From Streptomyces profundus (GTDB lineage: Bacteria; Actinomycetota; Actinomycetes; Streptomycetales; Streptomycetaceae), in assembly GCF_020740535.1 (NCBI RefSeq), contig NZ_CP082362.1, positions 5,082,501-5,146,500 of the forward strand: 64,000 nt of DNA, read 5' to 3'. The notes under the pieces are model-generated. The model was not told the DNA's origin, did no database searches, and saw nothing but the letters and a program-made list of their open reading frames with translations. The position numbers and the translations under genes were made by a program. Shown piece by piece: positions 7,435 to 15,547 of the stretch; the stretch's first letter is position 1, and the number at the start of each line of letters is the position of its first letter.

Positions 7435-7868
7435 GACAGGGCCGCGCCGACCATCAACGCCGTGCCGAGGTAGGTGGCGCCGTGCACCCAGGCGGCCGGG
7501 TGCGGCTGGCCGTCGCGGTCCTCGAAGGCGACCGCGCCCATGGGGCCAGGGGCCAGCACGCCGATCAGGACGAAGACCAGGATCATCAGCACCACCCCGG
7601 CCAGGCCGTAGACGCCGGTGCTGAGCAGGCCGTAGCCGAGGCCGTCCTCGGACTCGCTGGCGCCGACGGCGCGCATCACGACCCAGCCGACGCCGAGCAT
7701 CTGGCTGCCGAGCACGATCGCGCCGCCCCGGTTGCGTTCCTTCCAGACGACTCTGTCCAGCCGGCCGGGCGTGACGAGGTCGAGGGCGAGGAACGCGATG
7801 CCCATCACGGCGAATCCGACGAGGCCATAGAGGAGCGCCTCACCGGCGGACTGGAAAATGTCCCCCAT
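7431..7868 (-). CDS. DUF350 family membrane protein
   Basis: This 145-residue protein has four predicted helices. The family features are the first helix LLYGLVGFAVMGIAFLALDLVTPG and the conserved loop VVWKERNRGGAIVLGSQMLGVG. The ATG at 7868 follows a GGAAGA motif. It overlaps the aminopropyltransferase gene by 4 nt. DUF350 proteins commonly sit beside membrane aminopropyltransferases; their role is unknown, with envelope or stress functions proposed. Confidence 0.88.
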   Translation of the reverse strand: MGDIFQSAGEALLYGLVGFAVMGIAFLALDLVTPGRLDRVVWKERNRGGAIVLGSQMLGVGWVVMRAVGASESEDGLGYGLLSTGVYGLAGVVLMILVFVLIGVLAPGPMGAVAFEDRDGQPHPAAWVHGATYLGTALMVGAALS

Positions 7869-7893
7869 GGTCTTCCTTCTTCCTTGTCTTTCT

Positions 7894-7929
7894 TGAAGCT
7901 GTTGGTCGGACCTGAAGCTGTTGGTCGGA
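7894..7929. repeat. 17-bp direct repeat, two copies
   Basis: TGAAGCTGTTGGTCGGA occurs at 7894-7910 and 7913-7929, separated by two bases. It lies in the gap between the DUF4247 and DUF350 genes, the only non-overlapping junction in this operon. It may be replication slippage or a tandem protein-binding site. Confidence 0.8.
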
Positions 7930-7930
7930 G

Positions 7931-7945
7931 CCGCCCGGCGGGCGG
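7931..7945 (-). terminator. short hairpin after the DUF4247 gene
   Basis: CCGCCC-GGC-GGGCGG forms a tight six-pair stem directly adjoining the DUF4247 stop codon. It could attenuate read-through into the DUF350/aminopropyltransferase genes. The stem is short, so this is tentative. Confidence 0.35.
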
Positions 7946-8380
7946 TTACTTGCCCGAGCCGGGGCCGCCGCCCCGGAAGTTGTCGCTCTGTGAGGACGAC
8001 CAGCGGTGACCCACATGGCTGTGCCAGCGTTGGACGCCGCGCTGGTAGTCCTCCACCTCGATGGTGCTGCCGCCGGAAGAGTGCTCGGTGATGGCCACGA
8101 TGTCGTCGTCGTAGCGCAGATACACGCTCATGCCGGAGGTGACGCGATCCTCGGCCTTGGTCTGGCCCTCGATCTCGTCGGCGACGTGCCTCGGCGCGTC
8201 GGCCGGGTCGCGGTAGATGTTGGACGAGGAGCCGTTTCGCTCGTAGGTGTCGGCGATCCAGCCCTTGGGCGCGTCGGGTGAGCCGCCCCCGCCGGAGCAG
8301 CCGGTCAGCAACAGGGCGCCGGCGGCCAGCGTGGCCGCCAGGGCACGGGCGCGCCCGAGGCGCTGGGTGCGGGTGGTCAC
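7946..8380 (-). CDS. DUF4247 lipoprotein
   Basis: This 144-residue protein has a signal peptide ending in a lipobox (LLLTGC), so it is probably a membrane-anchored lipoprotein. The mature part carries DUF4247 landmarks: WIADTYER, ADEI, RVTSGMSVYLRYDDDIVAIT and a YQRGVQRWHSHVG stretch, ending in a Gly/Ser tail. The GTG start overlaps the DUF2617 stop by 4 nt. It belongs to the DUF4178-DUF2617-DUF4247-DUF350 operon conserved in actinobacteria. Function unknown. Confidence 0.88.
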   Translation of the reverse strand: MTTRTQRLGRARALAATLAAGALLLTGCSGGGGSPDAPKGWIADTYERNGSSSNIYRDPADAPRHVADEIEGQTKAEDRVTSGMSVYLRYDDDIVAITEHSSGGSTIEVEDYQRGVQRWHSHVGHRWSSSQSDNFRGGGPGSGK

Positions 8381-8877
8381 GGCACCTCCAGTCGGGTCCG
8401 CGTCTCCACGATCTGGCCGGCCTGCGGGTACACGTGCCAGGTGCGCCAGCTGATGACCCGGCCGTCCCTGCGGGCGGTCAGCGCGGTGAGCGCGTCGGGC
8501 GAGCCGGGGAAGAGCCCGTAGAGCGCGGTGGGTTGGTCGTCGAGCCGGTCGCGCAGAGCGGTGGTGCGCCGCGTCAGCTCGGTGGGCGAGCAGTGCCGGA
8601 CGGTGGAGCGGAACGCGTAGTCCCAGCCGTCGAGGCGCTGGCGCACCTCCGTCGGCGGGCCGTCGCCCGGCTGGGCGGGGAGGCAGGCCAGGGTCTCGCG
8701 CACCGGCCCTGCCAGCACCTGGTGGGAGGCGCCCAGCAGGCGCAACTGAACGTGGACGTCGCCGAGTTGGGCGTCGTTGACGGCGAGGGCCGGCTGCCTG
8801 GGCTGGTCGAGTGCGAAGCGGAGCTGGTCGGCGCTGGTGTCTCGGTAGGGGGCGGCCAGCTGTATGCCGCTGGTCAT
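8377..8877 (-). CDS. DUF2617 family protein
   Basis: This 166-residue soluble protein has DUF2617 landmarks: an N-terminal YRDTSADQLRFAL, LRLLGASHQVL in the first half, then YAFRSTVRHCSP, and a C-terminal ISWRTWHVYPQAGQIVETRT. It overlaps both neighbours by 4 nt. There is no signal peptide or membrane helix. Function is not established for the family. Confidence 0.88.
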   Translation of the reverse strand: MTSGIQLAAPYRDTSADQLRFALDQPRQPALAVNDAQLGDVHVQLRLLGASHQVLAGPVRETLACLPAQPGDGPPTEVRQRLDGWDYAFRSTVRHCSPTELTRRTTALRDRLDDQPTALYGLFPGSPDALTALTARRDGRVISWRTWHVYPQAGQIVETRTRLEVP

Positions 8878-9503
8878 GCGTCGCCCCCGGGATAGATGAC
8901 GAGGGTGCCGCGCGGCACGCGCTCGCCGAGGGAGACCTCCCAGTTCCCCCGTCCCGCCGCGCCGAGGAAGCGTTCGAACGCGAGGCCGCGTCCGCCGGGG
9001 GCCTCGAAGTCGGCGTACTCGACGCGGCCGGTGTCACCGAGCCCGGTGGTGCCCTCGGCGCGGTAGGTGGCGGTGCCGTGTTCGGACCGGTGGTAGGTGA
9101 CTCCGTCGACGGTCAACGTCTTCTGGCTGGGCAGGAGTTCCTGCTCGCCCCGGTACTCCGTCCAGAGCGTCACCTCAAGGTCCGGATCCTCCTCGACGGA
9201 GATCCACCGGTGGCCCGGCGCGGCGTCGGGGCCGTCGTCCATCGGGTCGACGAAGTGTTCCGACCAGGTGAAGCCGCCCTCGGTCAGCCGGAGCGAGCCC
9301 CGGACGAAGAGCCGCTCGCCCAGGTACTCGACCATGTCGCCGGCCTTCAACGTCCGTGGGTCGCCGCCCGTCTCGCCGTCGGGCGCGAACGGGTCGCGTG
9401 GCACCTTGTGTGTGGCGGTCCCTGGTGCGCGGCGGTTGCGGAGCACCACCGCGATGGCCGCCCCCAGCGCCACCAGTCCGACGAAGGCCAGAACCAAGCC
9501 CAT
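8874..9503 (-). CDS. DUF4178 protein with N-terminal membrane helix
   Basis: This 209-residue protein starts with one transmembrane helix (LVLAFVGLVALGAAIAVVL), followed by a DUF4178 domain: LKAGDMVEYLGERLFVRGSLRLTEGGFTWSEHFVD in its first half, later VTLWTEYRG and VTYHRSEHGTATY, and a C-terminal LAFERFLG. It is the first gene of the five-gene operon, so its upstream region holds the operon promoter. Role unknown, probably at the membrane surface. Confidence 0.88.
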   Translation of the reverse strand: MGLVLAFVGLVALGAAIAVVLRNRRAPGTATHKVPRDPFAPDGETGGDPRTLKAGDMVEYLGERLFVRGSLRLTEGGFTWSEHFVDPMDDGPDAAPGHRWISVEEDPDLEVTLWTEYRGEQELLPSQKTLTVDGVTYHRSEHGTATYRAEGTTGLGDTGRVEYADFEAPGGRGLAFERFLGAAGRGNWEVSLGERVPRGTLVIYPGGDA

Positions 9504-9908
9504 GACAAGCCCCCCGTGACAACAACCGCCCGTCGTGTGCGGCGTTTTCGGCTGAGTATGGCACGGGATTGGCCGGCTTCTGTCCCTGGGGGAAGGATTG
9601 GTACGCGGCGTTCGGTGGTAGGCCGTCAGCGGGGAGGAAGGGGCCGGCTGCCGCTCGGGGGACCGTACCGTGACGGTCTGGGCCTGGGCCCTCGTCTCCG
9701 TCGTGGCGATGCGCTGGTCACTGGCGCTTGGTCACTGTGTTCCCCCCGACCCGAGCGGCGCCGGACGGCAAGAGTGGCTCACGGCCGCCCGGGTAACCAC
9801 TCGTTTCGACGTAGGCTGAAACTGCCGGGTAGTCGCCGATCGCCGTACTCTCGCGCCGCGTTGGGGAGGTCGCCGTCGCCCGGCCCGGTCGCGACGGGAG
9901 GGTTGACC
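9504..9908. promoter_or_regulatory. divergent intergenic region
   Basis: This 405-bp gap lies between the DUF4178 operon (minus) and the winged-helix regulator (plus). It contains a direct repeat, TGGTCACTG, at 9715-9723 and 9729-9737 (14-bp period), which could be a tandem regulator site. I find no convincing gene or terminator in it. Confidence 0.45.
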
Positions 9909-10877
9909 ATGGCACTGAGGGTGCTGTTCACCGGCGAGGACCTGGCCAGGCTGCGGCTGGCGAGCCGCGCCGATCCGCTGTGGGAGACGGTGCTCAGCGT
10001 GCACCGGCTGCGGGATCGGCAGGCCGAGCACGTGTACGGGCCCTGGCGGCGGCAGCAGTTGCTCACGGGACAGGCGGTGCCGGGCAGCCTGCGGGCGCTG
10101 ATCCCACGGCGTGGCTACTTTCCGGACTTTCTCAATCCCCTTGAGTCATCGGCAGGTTGGCAGGCCGGCCTGGACGCGGTGCGGGCCACGCCTCGGGCCC
10201 GGCTGAGGGCGGAGCTGTCGCTGGTGGGGCGGGAGAGCTGGGCGTCGGGTTGGCCGAGCGCCCTGGCCGACGGGGATCCGGCGGCCCTCGTGCGGCTGAC
10301 GGGCGATCTGGACCGCTACCACCGGCAGGCGGTGGGGGCGGCGGAGATCTGGGCGCGGATAGAGACCGCGGTGGACGCCGATCTGGCGTCGCGCACCCGG
10401 CAGTTGCTGCGCGGCGGGGTGCACGCGCTGCTCGACGGGCTGCGCCCGGTGCTGCGGTGGGATCCGCCGGTGTTGGAGGCGGACTACCCGGTGCACCGGG
10501 AGGTGCGCCTGGACGGGCGCGGGCTGCTGTTGATCCCCTCCTACTTCTGTTGGCGGAGCCCCGTGATGCTGGTGGACCAGAGGCTGTCGCCCGTGTTGGT
10601 GTATCCGGTGCGTCATGTGCCGCAGGAACAGGTGGACTCGGGGGCGCTCGGGCGGCTGCTGGGGGCGACCAGGGCGCGGGTGCTGCGTCGCGCGGCGAGT
10701 GGGGCGACCACGGGGGACCTGGCCAGGACACTGGACATATCGCTGGCCTCGGCGAGCCAACACGCCCGGGTGCTGCGGGAGTCGGGCCTGGTGCACTCGG
10801 TGCGCCGGGGCAGTGAGGTGGTGCACAGCCTCACACCGGCCGGCCGGACTCTACTGCCGGGCGAGGACGCCTCCTGA
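9909..10877 (+). CDS. ArsR-type winged-helix transcriptional regulator
   Basis: This 322-residue protein has a long N-terminal effector-like region and a C-terminal winged helix (about residues 250-310): RARVLRRAASGATTGDLARTLDISLASASQHARVLRESGLV, followed by the wing VRRGSEVVHSLTPAGRTLL. The middle contains HREVRLDGRGLLLIPSYFCW, usual for this long ArsR-like actinobacterial group. The ATG at 9909 has GGGAGGG at ideal spacing; the longer frame upstream is antisense to the previous operon. It is divergent from the DUF4178 operon, a possible target. Confidence 0.88.
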   Translation: MALRVLFTGEDLARLRLASRADPLWETVLSVHRLRDRQAEHVYGPWRRQQLLTGQAVPGSLRALIPRRGYFPDFLNPLESSAGWQAGLDAVRATPRARLRAELSLVGRESWASGWPSALADGDPAALVRLTGDLDRYHRQAVGAAEIWARIETAVDADLASRTRQLLRGGVHALLDGLRPVLRWDPPVLEADYPVHREVRLDGRGLLLIPSYFCWRSPVMLVDQRLSPVLVYPVRHVPQEQVDSGALGRLLGATRARVLRRAASGATTGDLARTLDISLASASQHARVLRESGLVHSVRRGSEVVHSLTPAGRTLLPGEDAS

Positions 10878-10917
10878 ACCCGGACCCCCTGAACCCGGAC
10901 CCCCTGAACCCCCTGAG
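10873..10917 (+). repeat. 15-bp tandem repeat at the end of the ArsR-like gene
   Basis: CCTGAACCCGGACCC is repeated twice perfectly and then a third time in part. The first unit contains the regulator's stop codon. In the neighbouring frame it would encode repeated Pro-Glu-Pro-Gly-Pro. It is probably slippage-prone sequence without function. Confidence 0.7.
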
Positions 10918-11024
10918 TCGGCGCCGGCGAAGCGGCCCCAACGGTCAGCCGACGGGCGTCGGCCGGCCCGGGGCGGCGGCTTCCGGGCTGGTTTCAGGCG
11001 GCGTTGAGCGGTAACCCGAGCGAT

Positions 11025-11315
11025 ATGACTGCGAAGAGCAAAGCCAGCAAGCACCCGGACGACATCGCCACGAAGCGCGCGGGCCGCGCCGCCGCCGCCG
11101 GATGGGAGAGCGGCCAGCAGGCCGTCGTCTCGACGGCGAGCCGGGCGGCGTCCACGGCCTCGGTCGCCTGGAGCGCCGTCAGGCACCGCAAGGCGATCTC
11201 CGTGGGCACCGCCGTCGGCGTCGCCGGTCTCGCGGGTGGGGCGTTCGCCCTGGGCCGGCAGAGCGCCCGGGGGCGGGGCGGCCCGCTGACCCGGCTCACC
11301 GGGGGCCGGATCTGA
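11025..11315 (+). CDS. small basic membrane protein
   Basis: This 96-residue protein starts with a Lys/Ser/Ala-rich, basic N-terminus and has one hydrophobic segment near residues 65-85 (AISVGTAVGVAGLAGGAFALG), then an Arg/Gly-rich tail. I do not recognise a family. The ATG at 11025 has only a weak ribosome-binding site; an alternative start lies 21 nt upstream. It converges on a membrane-protein gene. Confidence 0.5.
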   Translation: MTAKSKASKHPDDIATKRAGRAAAAGWESGQQAVVSTASRAASTASVAWSAVRHRKAISVGTAVGVAGLAGGAFALGRQSARGRGGPLTRLTGGRI

Positions 11316-11370
11316 CCCCCGGACACGTCGATCGAGGTCAGCGCGCCCCATCCGGTCGGTCCCGTCCGGA

Positions 11371-12039
11371 TCAGTGCCTTCGTACGGCCCGACGCCCCCG
11401 ACCCGTCCGGCGCGGCCCGAGCGGCCCGGACGAGAACAAGGAGAGCGAGGAGAGCCATGGGGACGAGACGAACACGGCCCACAGCACCGCGACCCCCGCG
11501 CCCCAGAAGCCGGCCCAGCGCGCGGTGTGCAGATCCTCGGGCAGGGTCGGGGCGGCGGCGCCCGCCGGGTCCTCCACGATGGTGATGCGGTCCAGCACCT
11601 GGAACGACGCGGCCTCGGGCCGCAGTTCGCCGCCCCTGACCGGCCCCATCCCGTTGGCCCGTTCGAGCGTGTAGCGGTCGGAGCTGTCCGAGCCGTCCGC
11701 CTCGTGTCGCTCCATCACCACGGCCTCGACCAGCTCGCCGTTGCGTTCCGTCGTCAGATCCGCCCAGGAGGCGGCGCCGGTGGCGCCGATCGGCCAGCAG
11801 CCGAGCACCAGCACGGCCGCCACCAGCGGCAGCGCGGCGCGCAGCGCCTTGGCCAGCGGCCACACCAGGACGGCGAGCGCCGCGACGAGCAGGGGCGCGC
11901 CAGCTAACCAACCCCACTCGCCGGCGGCTGCCCACAGCGCGGCGAAGGCGCCGCCCACCACCAGCGCGAGAAACAGCGCCAGCCCCGCGTGCGGCCGGCG
12001 TCTCGTCGGCGCCCGCCGTGCGGACATCACGGTCTCCAT
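11371..12039 (-). CDS. integral membrane protein of unknown function
   Basis: This 222-residue protein has three hydrophobic helices in the first 85 residues and one near residues 180-197. Between them is an extracytoplasmic domain of about 90 residues (ATGAASWADLTTERNGELVEA...FQVLDRITIVEDP) that resembles the exposed domain of DUF3592-like membrane proteins. The ATG at 12039 has AGGGGGA 7 nt upstream. Monocistronic. Function unknown. Confidence 0.65.
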   Translation of the reverse strand: METVMSARRAPTRRRPHAGLALFLALVVGGAFAALWAAAGEWGWLAGAPLLVAALAVLVWPLAKALRAALPLVAAVLVLGCWPIGATGAASWADLTTERNGELVEAVVMERHEADGSDSSDRYTLERANGMGPVRGGELRPEAASFQVLDRITIVEDPAGAAAPTLPEDLHTARWAGFWGAGVAVLWAVFVSSPWLSSLSLFSSGPLGPRRTGRGRRAVRRH

Positions 12040-12217
12040 CGACCGTCCCCCTTACGTCGTCCGAGGAAGGATACGGGCTGTGACGGGCCGTACGAGGTGT
12101 GGAAGGTGAGGCAATCGGGGAGACCGCTCGCTGGTCCTGGAACGATCGGTGGAGTTTTCGTTCGCAACGCGCCGGCACGGCCAACGCCCGTGTCTCCCAC
12201 GGCCGTCGGGGCAGGTC

Positions 12218-13129
12218 CTAGCCGGAGATGGCGTCGTAGCGGATGCCGGTGAGGTCCTCGGAGGCGCGCCACAGTCGGATGGCGACGGCGTCGTCGAGGG
12301 TCCAGGGCGCGCGGAGGGCCCGGCCGGCCCGGCCGCGCAGCTGGGCGGGCCCGGTGAAGGAGTCGGCGGCGACCTCGGGCGCGGTGGCGGCGTAGAGCGT
12401 GGGCATGGCGCCGGCCTCGGGGCGGGAGGCGAGCAGCTTGTTGCCGAGCCTGGCGACGCGCTCCTTGACCGGGTTGCGCTCCAACCGGCCGGCCCGCGCG
12501 TGGAGTTCGGTGTCGGCGTAGCCGGGGTGGACGGCGCTGGCCAGCAGGTCGTGGTCGCGGCTGCGGCGGGCCAGCTCGTGGGTGAACAGCAGGTTGGCGG
12601 TCTTGGAGCGCCCGTAGGCGAGCCAACGTCGGTACCCCTGTTCGGCGTTGAGGTTGTGGATATCGATGTTGCCGAGCAGGTGCAGCATGCTGGAGACGGT
12701 CACCACCCGGGCGCCCGGCGCGTTGAGGAGGCCGTCCAGGAGCAGGCCCGTGAGGGCGAAGTGGCCCAGGTGGTTGACGCCGAACTGGGCTTCGAAGCCG
12801 TCCACCGTGGTGGCCAGGGGGACGGCCATCAGCCCGGCGTTGTTCACCAGCAGGTGGAGGGGCGCCTCGCCCCACTCGCCGGCGAAGGCGCGCACCGAGG
12901 CGAGATCGGCCAGGTCGAGGAGACGCAGCTCGGCGCGGGCCTCCGGCACCTCGTCGAAGAGCCGGTTGAGCGCGGCCTCGCCGCGCTGCCGGCTGCGGCA
13001 GGCGAGCACCACCCGGGAGCCGCGCCGGGCCAGTTCGCGCGCGGTGACATAGCCGATGCCGCTGTTGGCGCCGGTGACCACCGAGGTGCGGCCCTTGAGG
13101 TCGGGGATGTCGCGTGCGGTCCAGCCCAT
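12218..13129 (-). CDS. short-chain dehydrogenase/reductase (retinol dehydrogenase-like)
   Basis: This 303-residue enzyme has the NAD(P)-binding TGANSGIG near residue 19, an RGSRVVLACRS strand that fits NADPH (two Arg), DLADLASVRAF, NNAG, a catalytic Ser in VTVSS and the Tyr-x3-Lys pair in YGRSK. The long C-terminus, with HPGYADTEL and NPVKERVARLGNKLLASRPEAGA, places it in the group that includes retinol/WW-domain oxidoreductase-like enzymes. The substrate is unknown. It stands alone. Confidence 0.88.
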   Translation of the reverse strand: MGWTARDIPDLKGRTSVVTGANSGIGYVTARELARRGSRVVLACRSRQRGEAALNRLFDEVPEARAELRLLDLADLASVRAFAGEWGEAPLHLLVNNAGLMAVPLATTVDGFEAQFGVNHLGHFALTGLLLDGLLNAPGARVVTVSSMLHLLGNIDIHNLNAEQGYRRWLAYGRSKTANLLFTHELARRSRDHDLLASAVHPGYADTELHARAGRLERNPVKERVARLGNKLLASRPEAGAMPTLYAATAPEVAADSFTGPAQLRGRAGRALRAPWTLDDAVAIRLWRASEDLTGIRYDAISG

Positions 13130-13181
13130 GGCCCCAGCGTAGGCCGCGCCTCGGTGGCGTGCGAGCCGCGTCAACCCTCGG

Positions 13182-15497
13182 TCAGGTGACCGGCGTGGCG
13201 TCGGTTGCCGCCGGGTCGGGGGTGAGGGTCGCCTGGCAGGTCATCCGCCGGTCGTGGCCGAGTCGGCGTTCGGGGCCGGTGAGGGTCAGCGGCAGGGCGT
13301 GCCGCAGATCGCCGCTGGACGCGCCGAGGCGCAGCTCCAGCGCGCCCGGTTCCACGATGCGCCGCCCGGGTGCCACGGTGTAGCCGGCGAGGTCGGCGTG
13401 GAAGGCGAAGCCGACCCGGGCGGACGCCCCGGCGGCCAGCGGCACCCTGGCGTAGCCGACCAGTTGGTTGACGGGCCGGGTGACCCGGGCCACCGGATCG
13501 TGCAGATAGAGCTGGACCACCTCGGTGCCGGCACGTTCGCCCGTGTTGGTGACGGTCAGCGAGACGGTGGTGGTGCCGGCGGTGTCGAGGCGGTCGGTGG
13601 CGATGGCCGGTTCGGTCCAGGCGAACTCGGTGTAGCCGAGGCCGTGGCCGAACGGGTGGAGCGGGGTCGGGTCGATGTTGCTGGCCTCGCCGGCGTGGCC
13701 GAGCGGCGGCGCCAGATACGTCCAGGGCTGGCCGCCGGTGCCCCGGGGGATGCCGACGGGCAGCCGACCGGCCGGGTTGGTCCGCCCGGAGAGCACGCCG
13801 GCGACGGCGTGGGCGCCCTCCTGGCCGGGGAAGAACGCCTGGAGCGAGCCGGCGAGCCGGTCGGCCCAGCGGCCCAGCGCGTAGGGCCGGCCGGTCAGCG
13901 CCACCAGCACGACGGGCACGCCGGTGTCCAGCAGCTCGTCCAGCAAGGCGCCCTGCCCGTCGGGGAGTTCGAGGTCGGCGGCGTCGCAGCCCTCGCCCGA
14001 CGTGCCCCGGCCGAAGAGCCCGGAGCGGTCGCCGACCACGGCGACGCAGATGTCGGCGCCCGCCGCCTCGGCGGCGTTCCAGGCGCGGGTCACGGTGGCG
14101 CCCGGCAGCTCGGCGCCCAGCGCCTCGAAGAGGGTGGGCACGGTCACGCCGAGCGGCAACTCCGGGTGGTGCACCCCGACATGGCGGGGGAACGTGTAGC
14201 AGCCCAGCAGTGGCGCCACATCGTCGGCGAGCGGCCCGGCCACCGCGATCCTGGCGGTCGCCGCGAGCGGCAGCGCGCCGTCCCGGTTGGCCAGCAGCAC
14301 CACGGACTCCTCGGCGAGCTGCCGGGCCACGGCCCGCATCGCCGGCGGGTCGAGGTCGACCCGTTCGCCGGCCGCGAGCGCCGTCGGCTCGGGGCTGTAG
14401 TCGGCGTCGAGCAGGCCGAGTTCGGCCTTCTGGGTGAGGACGCGCAGCACCGAGCGGTCCACCAGCTCCTCGGCGACCTCGCCGCTCCGGACGGCGGCGA
14501 GCAGCGGCGGGCCGTAGCAGCGCTGTGCCGGCAACTCCACGTCGACGCCGGCGGCCAGCGCGGCCCCCGCGGCCTCGGCGGGGGAGCCGGCCACGCCGTG
14601 GTTCACCTCAAGGAAGGACACGCCGAAGTAGTCGGAGACGACCGTGCCGTCGAATCCCCAGTCGTCGCGCAGCAGTTCCGTCAGCAGCGCGCCGTCCGAG
14701 GTGGCGGGGACGCCGTCCACGTCGTTGTAGGCGGCCATCACGGAGCGGGCGCCGCCGTCCCGCAGCGCCATCTCGAACGGCGGCAGCAGCACATCGGCCA
14801 GCTCGCGCGGGCCGAGCGAGACGGGCGCGTGGTTGCGCGCCGCCTGGGAGGCGGAGTAGCCGACGAAGTGCTTGAGCGTGGCGACCAGGCCCGAGGTCTC
14901 AAGACCGCGCACATAGCCGGTGGCGATGGTGGCGACGAGGTAGGGGTCCTCGCCGATGGTCTCCTCGGTGCGTCCCCAGCGCGGGTCCCTGGTGACGTCG
15001 AGCACGGGGGAGAGGCCCTGGTGGATGCCGACCGACCGCATCGACTCGCCGATCAACCTGGCGGCCCGCTCGACGAGTTCGGGGTGGAAGGTGGCGCCCC
15101 AGGCGAGCGGGGTGGGGAAGATGGTGGCCTGCCAGGCGGTGAAGCCGGTCAGGCACTCCTCGTGCGCCAGCGCCGGCACGCCGAACCGTCCGGCGGCCAC
15201 GATCCGGCGCTGGTCCTCGGCGAGCAGCTTCGCCTTCTCCGTGGGGTCGACGGGCAGCGTGCCGAACGGGCGGGTCAGCTGCCCGAGGCCGGCCGGCAGC
15301 AGGGTGGCGAGGTCGGGCGTCCCGGTGTTGATCTGGCTCTGCAACGGGGCCACATCCGCGTCGTCGTCGGCGCCCACGTCCGACCCTGGCCAGATGCTGC
15401 CCAGTTGGGCGAGTTTCTCTTCCAGGGTCAACTGGGACAGCAGCGCCTCGGCCCGCGCGCGGGCGGGGAGGGCGGTGTCCTGCCAGGGGTGGTGCAT
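13182..15497 (-). CDS. GH3 beta-glycosidase (beta-xylosidase/glucosidase)
   Basis: This 771-residue enzyme has the GH3 three-part layout. The N-terminal (beta/alpha)8 domain carries RDPRWGRTEETIGEDPYL and LKHFVGYSASQAARNHAPVSLGPREL, with the nucleophile Asp in VVSDYFGV near residue 289. The middle alpha/beta sandwich has VVLLANRDGALPL...IAVAGPLAD. The C-terminal part is an Ig-like fibronectin-III-type domain (TVSLTVTNTGERAGTEVVQLYLHD). There is no signal peptide, so it acts on imported oligosaccharides. The ATG at 15497 has AAGGAG upstream. It is the last gene of the transporter operon beside a xylanase, which makes xylo-oligosaccharides the likely substrate (compare BxlA); cello-oligosaccharides are the alternative. 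Confidence 0.9.
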   Translation of the reverse strand: MHHPWQDTALPARARAEALLSQLTLEEKLAQLGSIWPGSDVGADDDADVAPLQSQINTGTPDLATLLPAGLGQLTRPFGTLPVDPTEKAKLLAEDQRRIVAAGRFGVPALAHEECLTGFTAWQATIFPTPLAWGATFHPELVERAARLIGESMRSVGIHQGLSPVLDVTRDPRWGRTEETIGEDPYLVATIATGYVRGLETSGLVATLKHFVGYSASQAARNHAPVSLGPRELADVLLPPFEMALRDGGARSVMAAYNDVDGVPATSDGALLTELLRDDWGFDGTVVSDYFGVSFLEVNHGVAGSPAEAAGAALAAGVDVELPAQRCYGPPLLAAVRSGEVAEELVDRSVLRVLTQKAELGLLDADYSPEPTALAAGERVDLDPPAMRAVARQLAEESVVLLANRDGALPLAATARIAVAGPLADDVAPLLGCYTFPRHVGVHHPELPLGVTVPTLFEALGAELPGATVTRAWNAAEAAGADICVAVVGDRSGLFGRGTSGEGCDAADLELPDGQGALLDELLDTGVPVVLVALTGRPYALGRWADRLAGSLQAFFPGQEGAHAVAGVLSGRTNPAGRLPVGIPRGTGGQPWTYLAPPLGHAGEASNIDPTPLHPFGHGLGYTEFAWTEPAIATDRLDTAGTTTVSLTVTNTGERAGTEVVQLYLHDPVARVTRPVNQLVGYARVPLAAGASARVGFAFHADLAGYTVAPGRRIVEPGALELRLGASSGDLRHALPLTLTGPERRLGHDRRMTCQATLTPDPAATDATPVT

Positions 15498-15547
15498 GGC
15501 ACTCCTTGTCTCGGCGGCCACGGGAGGGCGCGCCCCGGAATCGGGCC

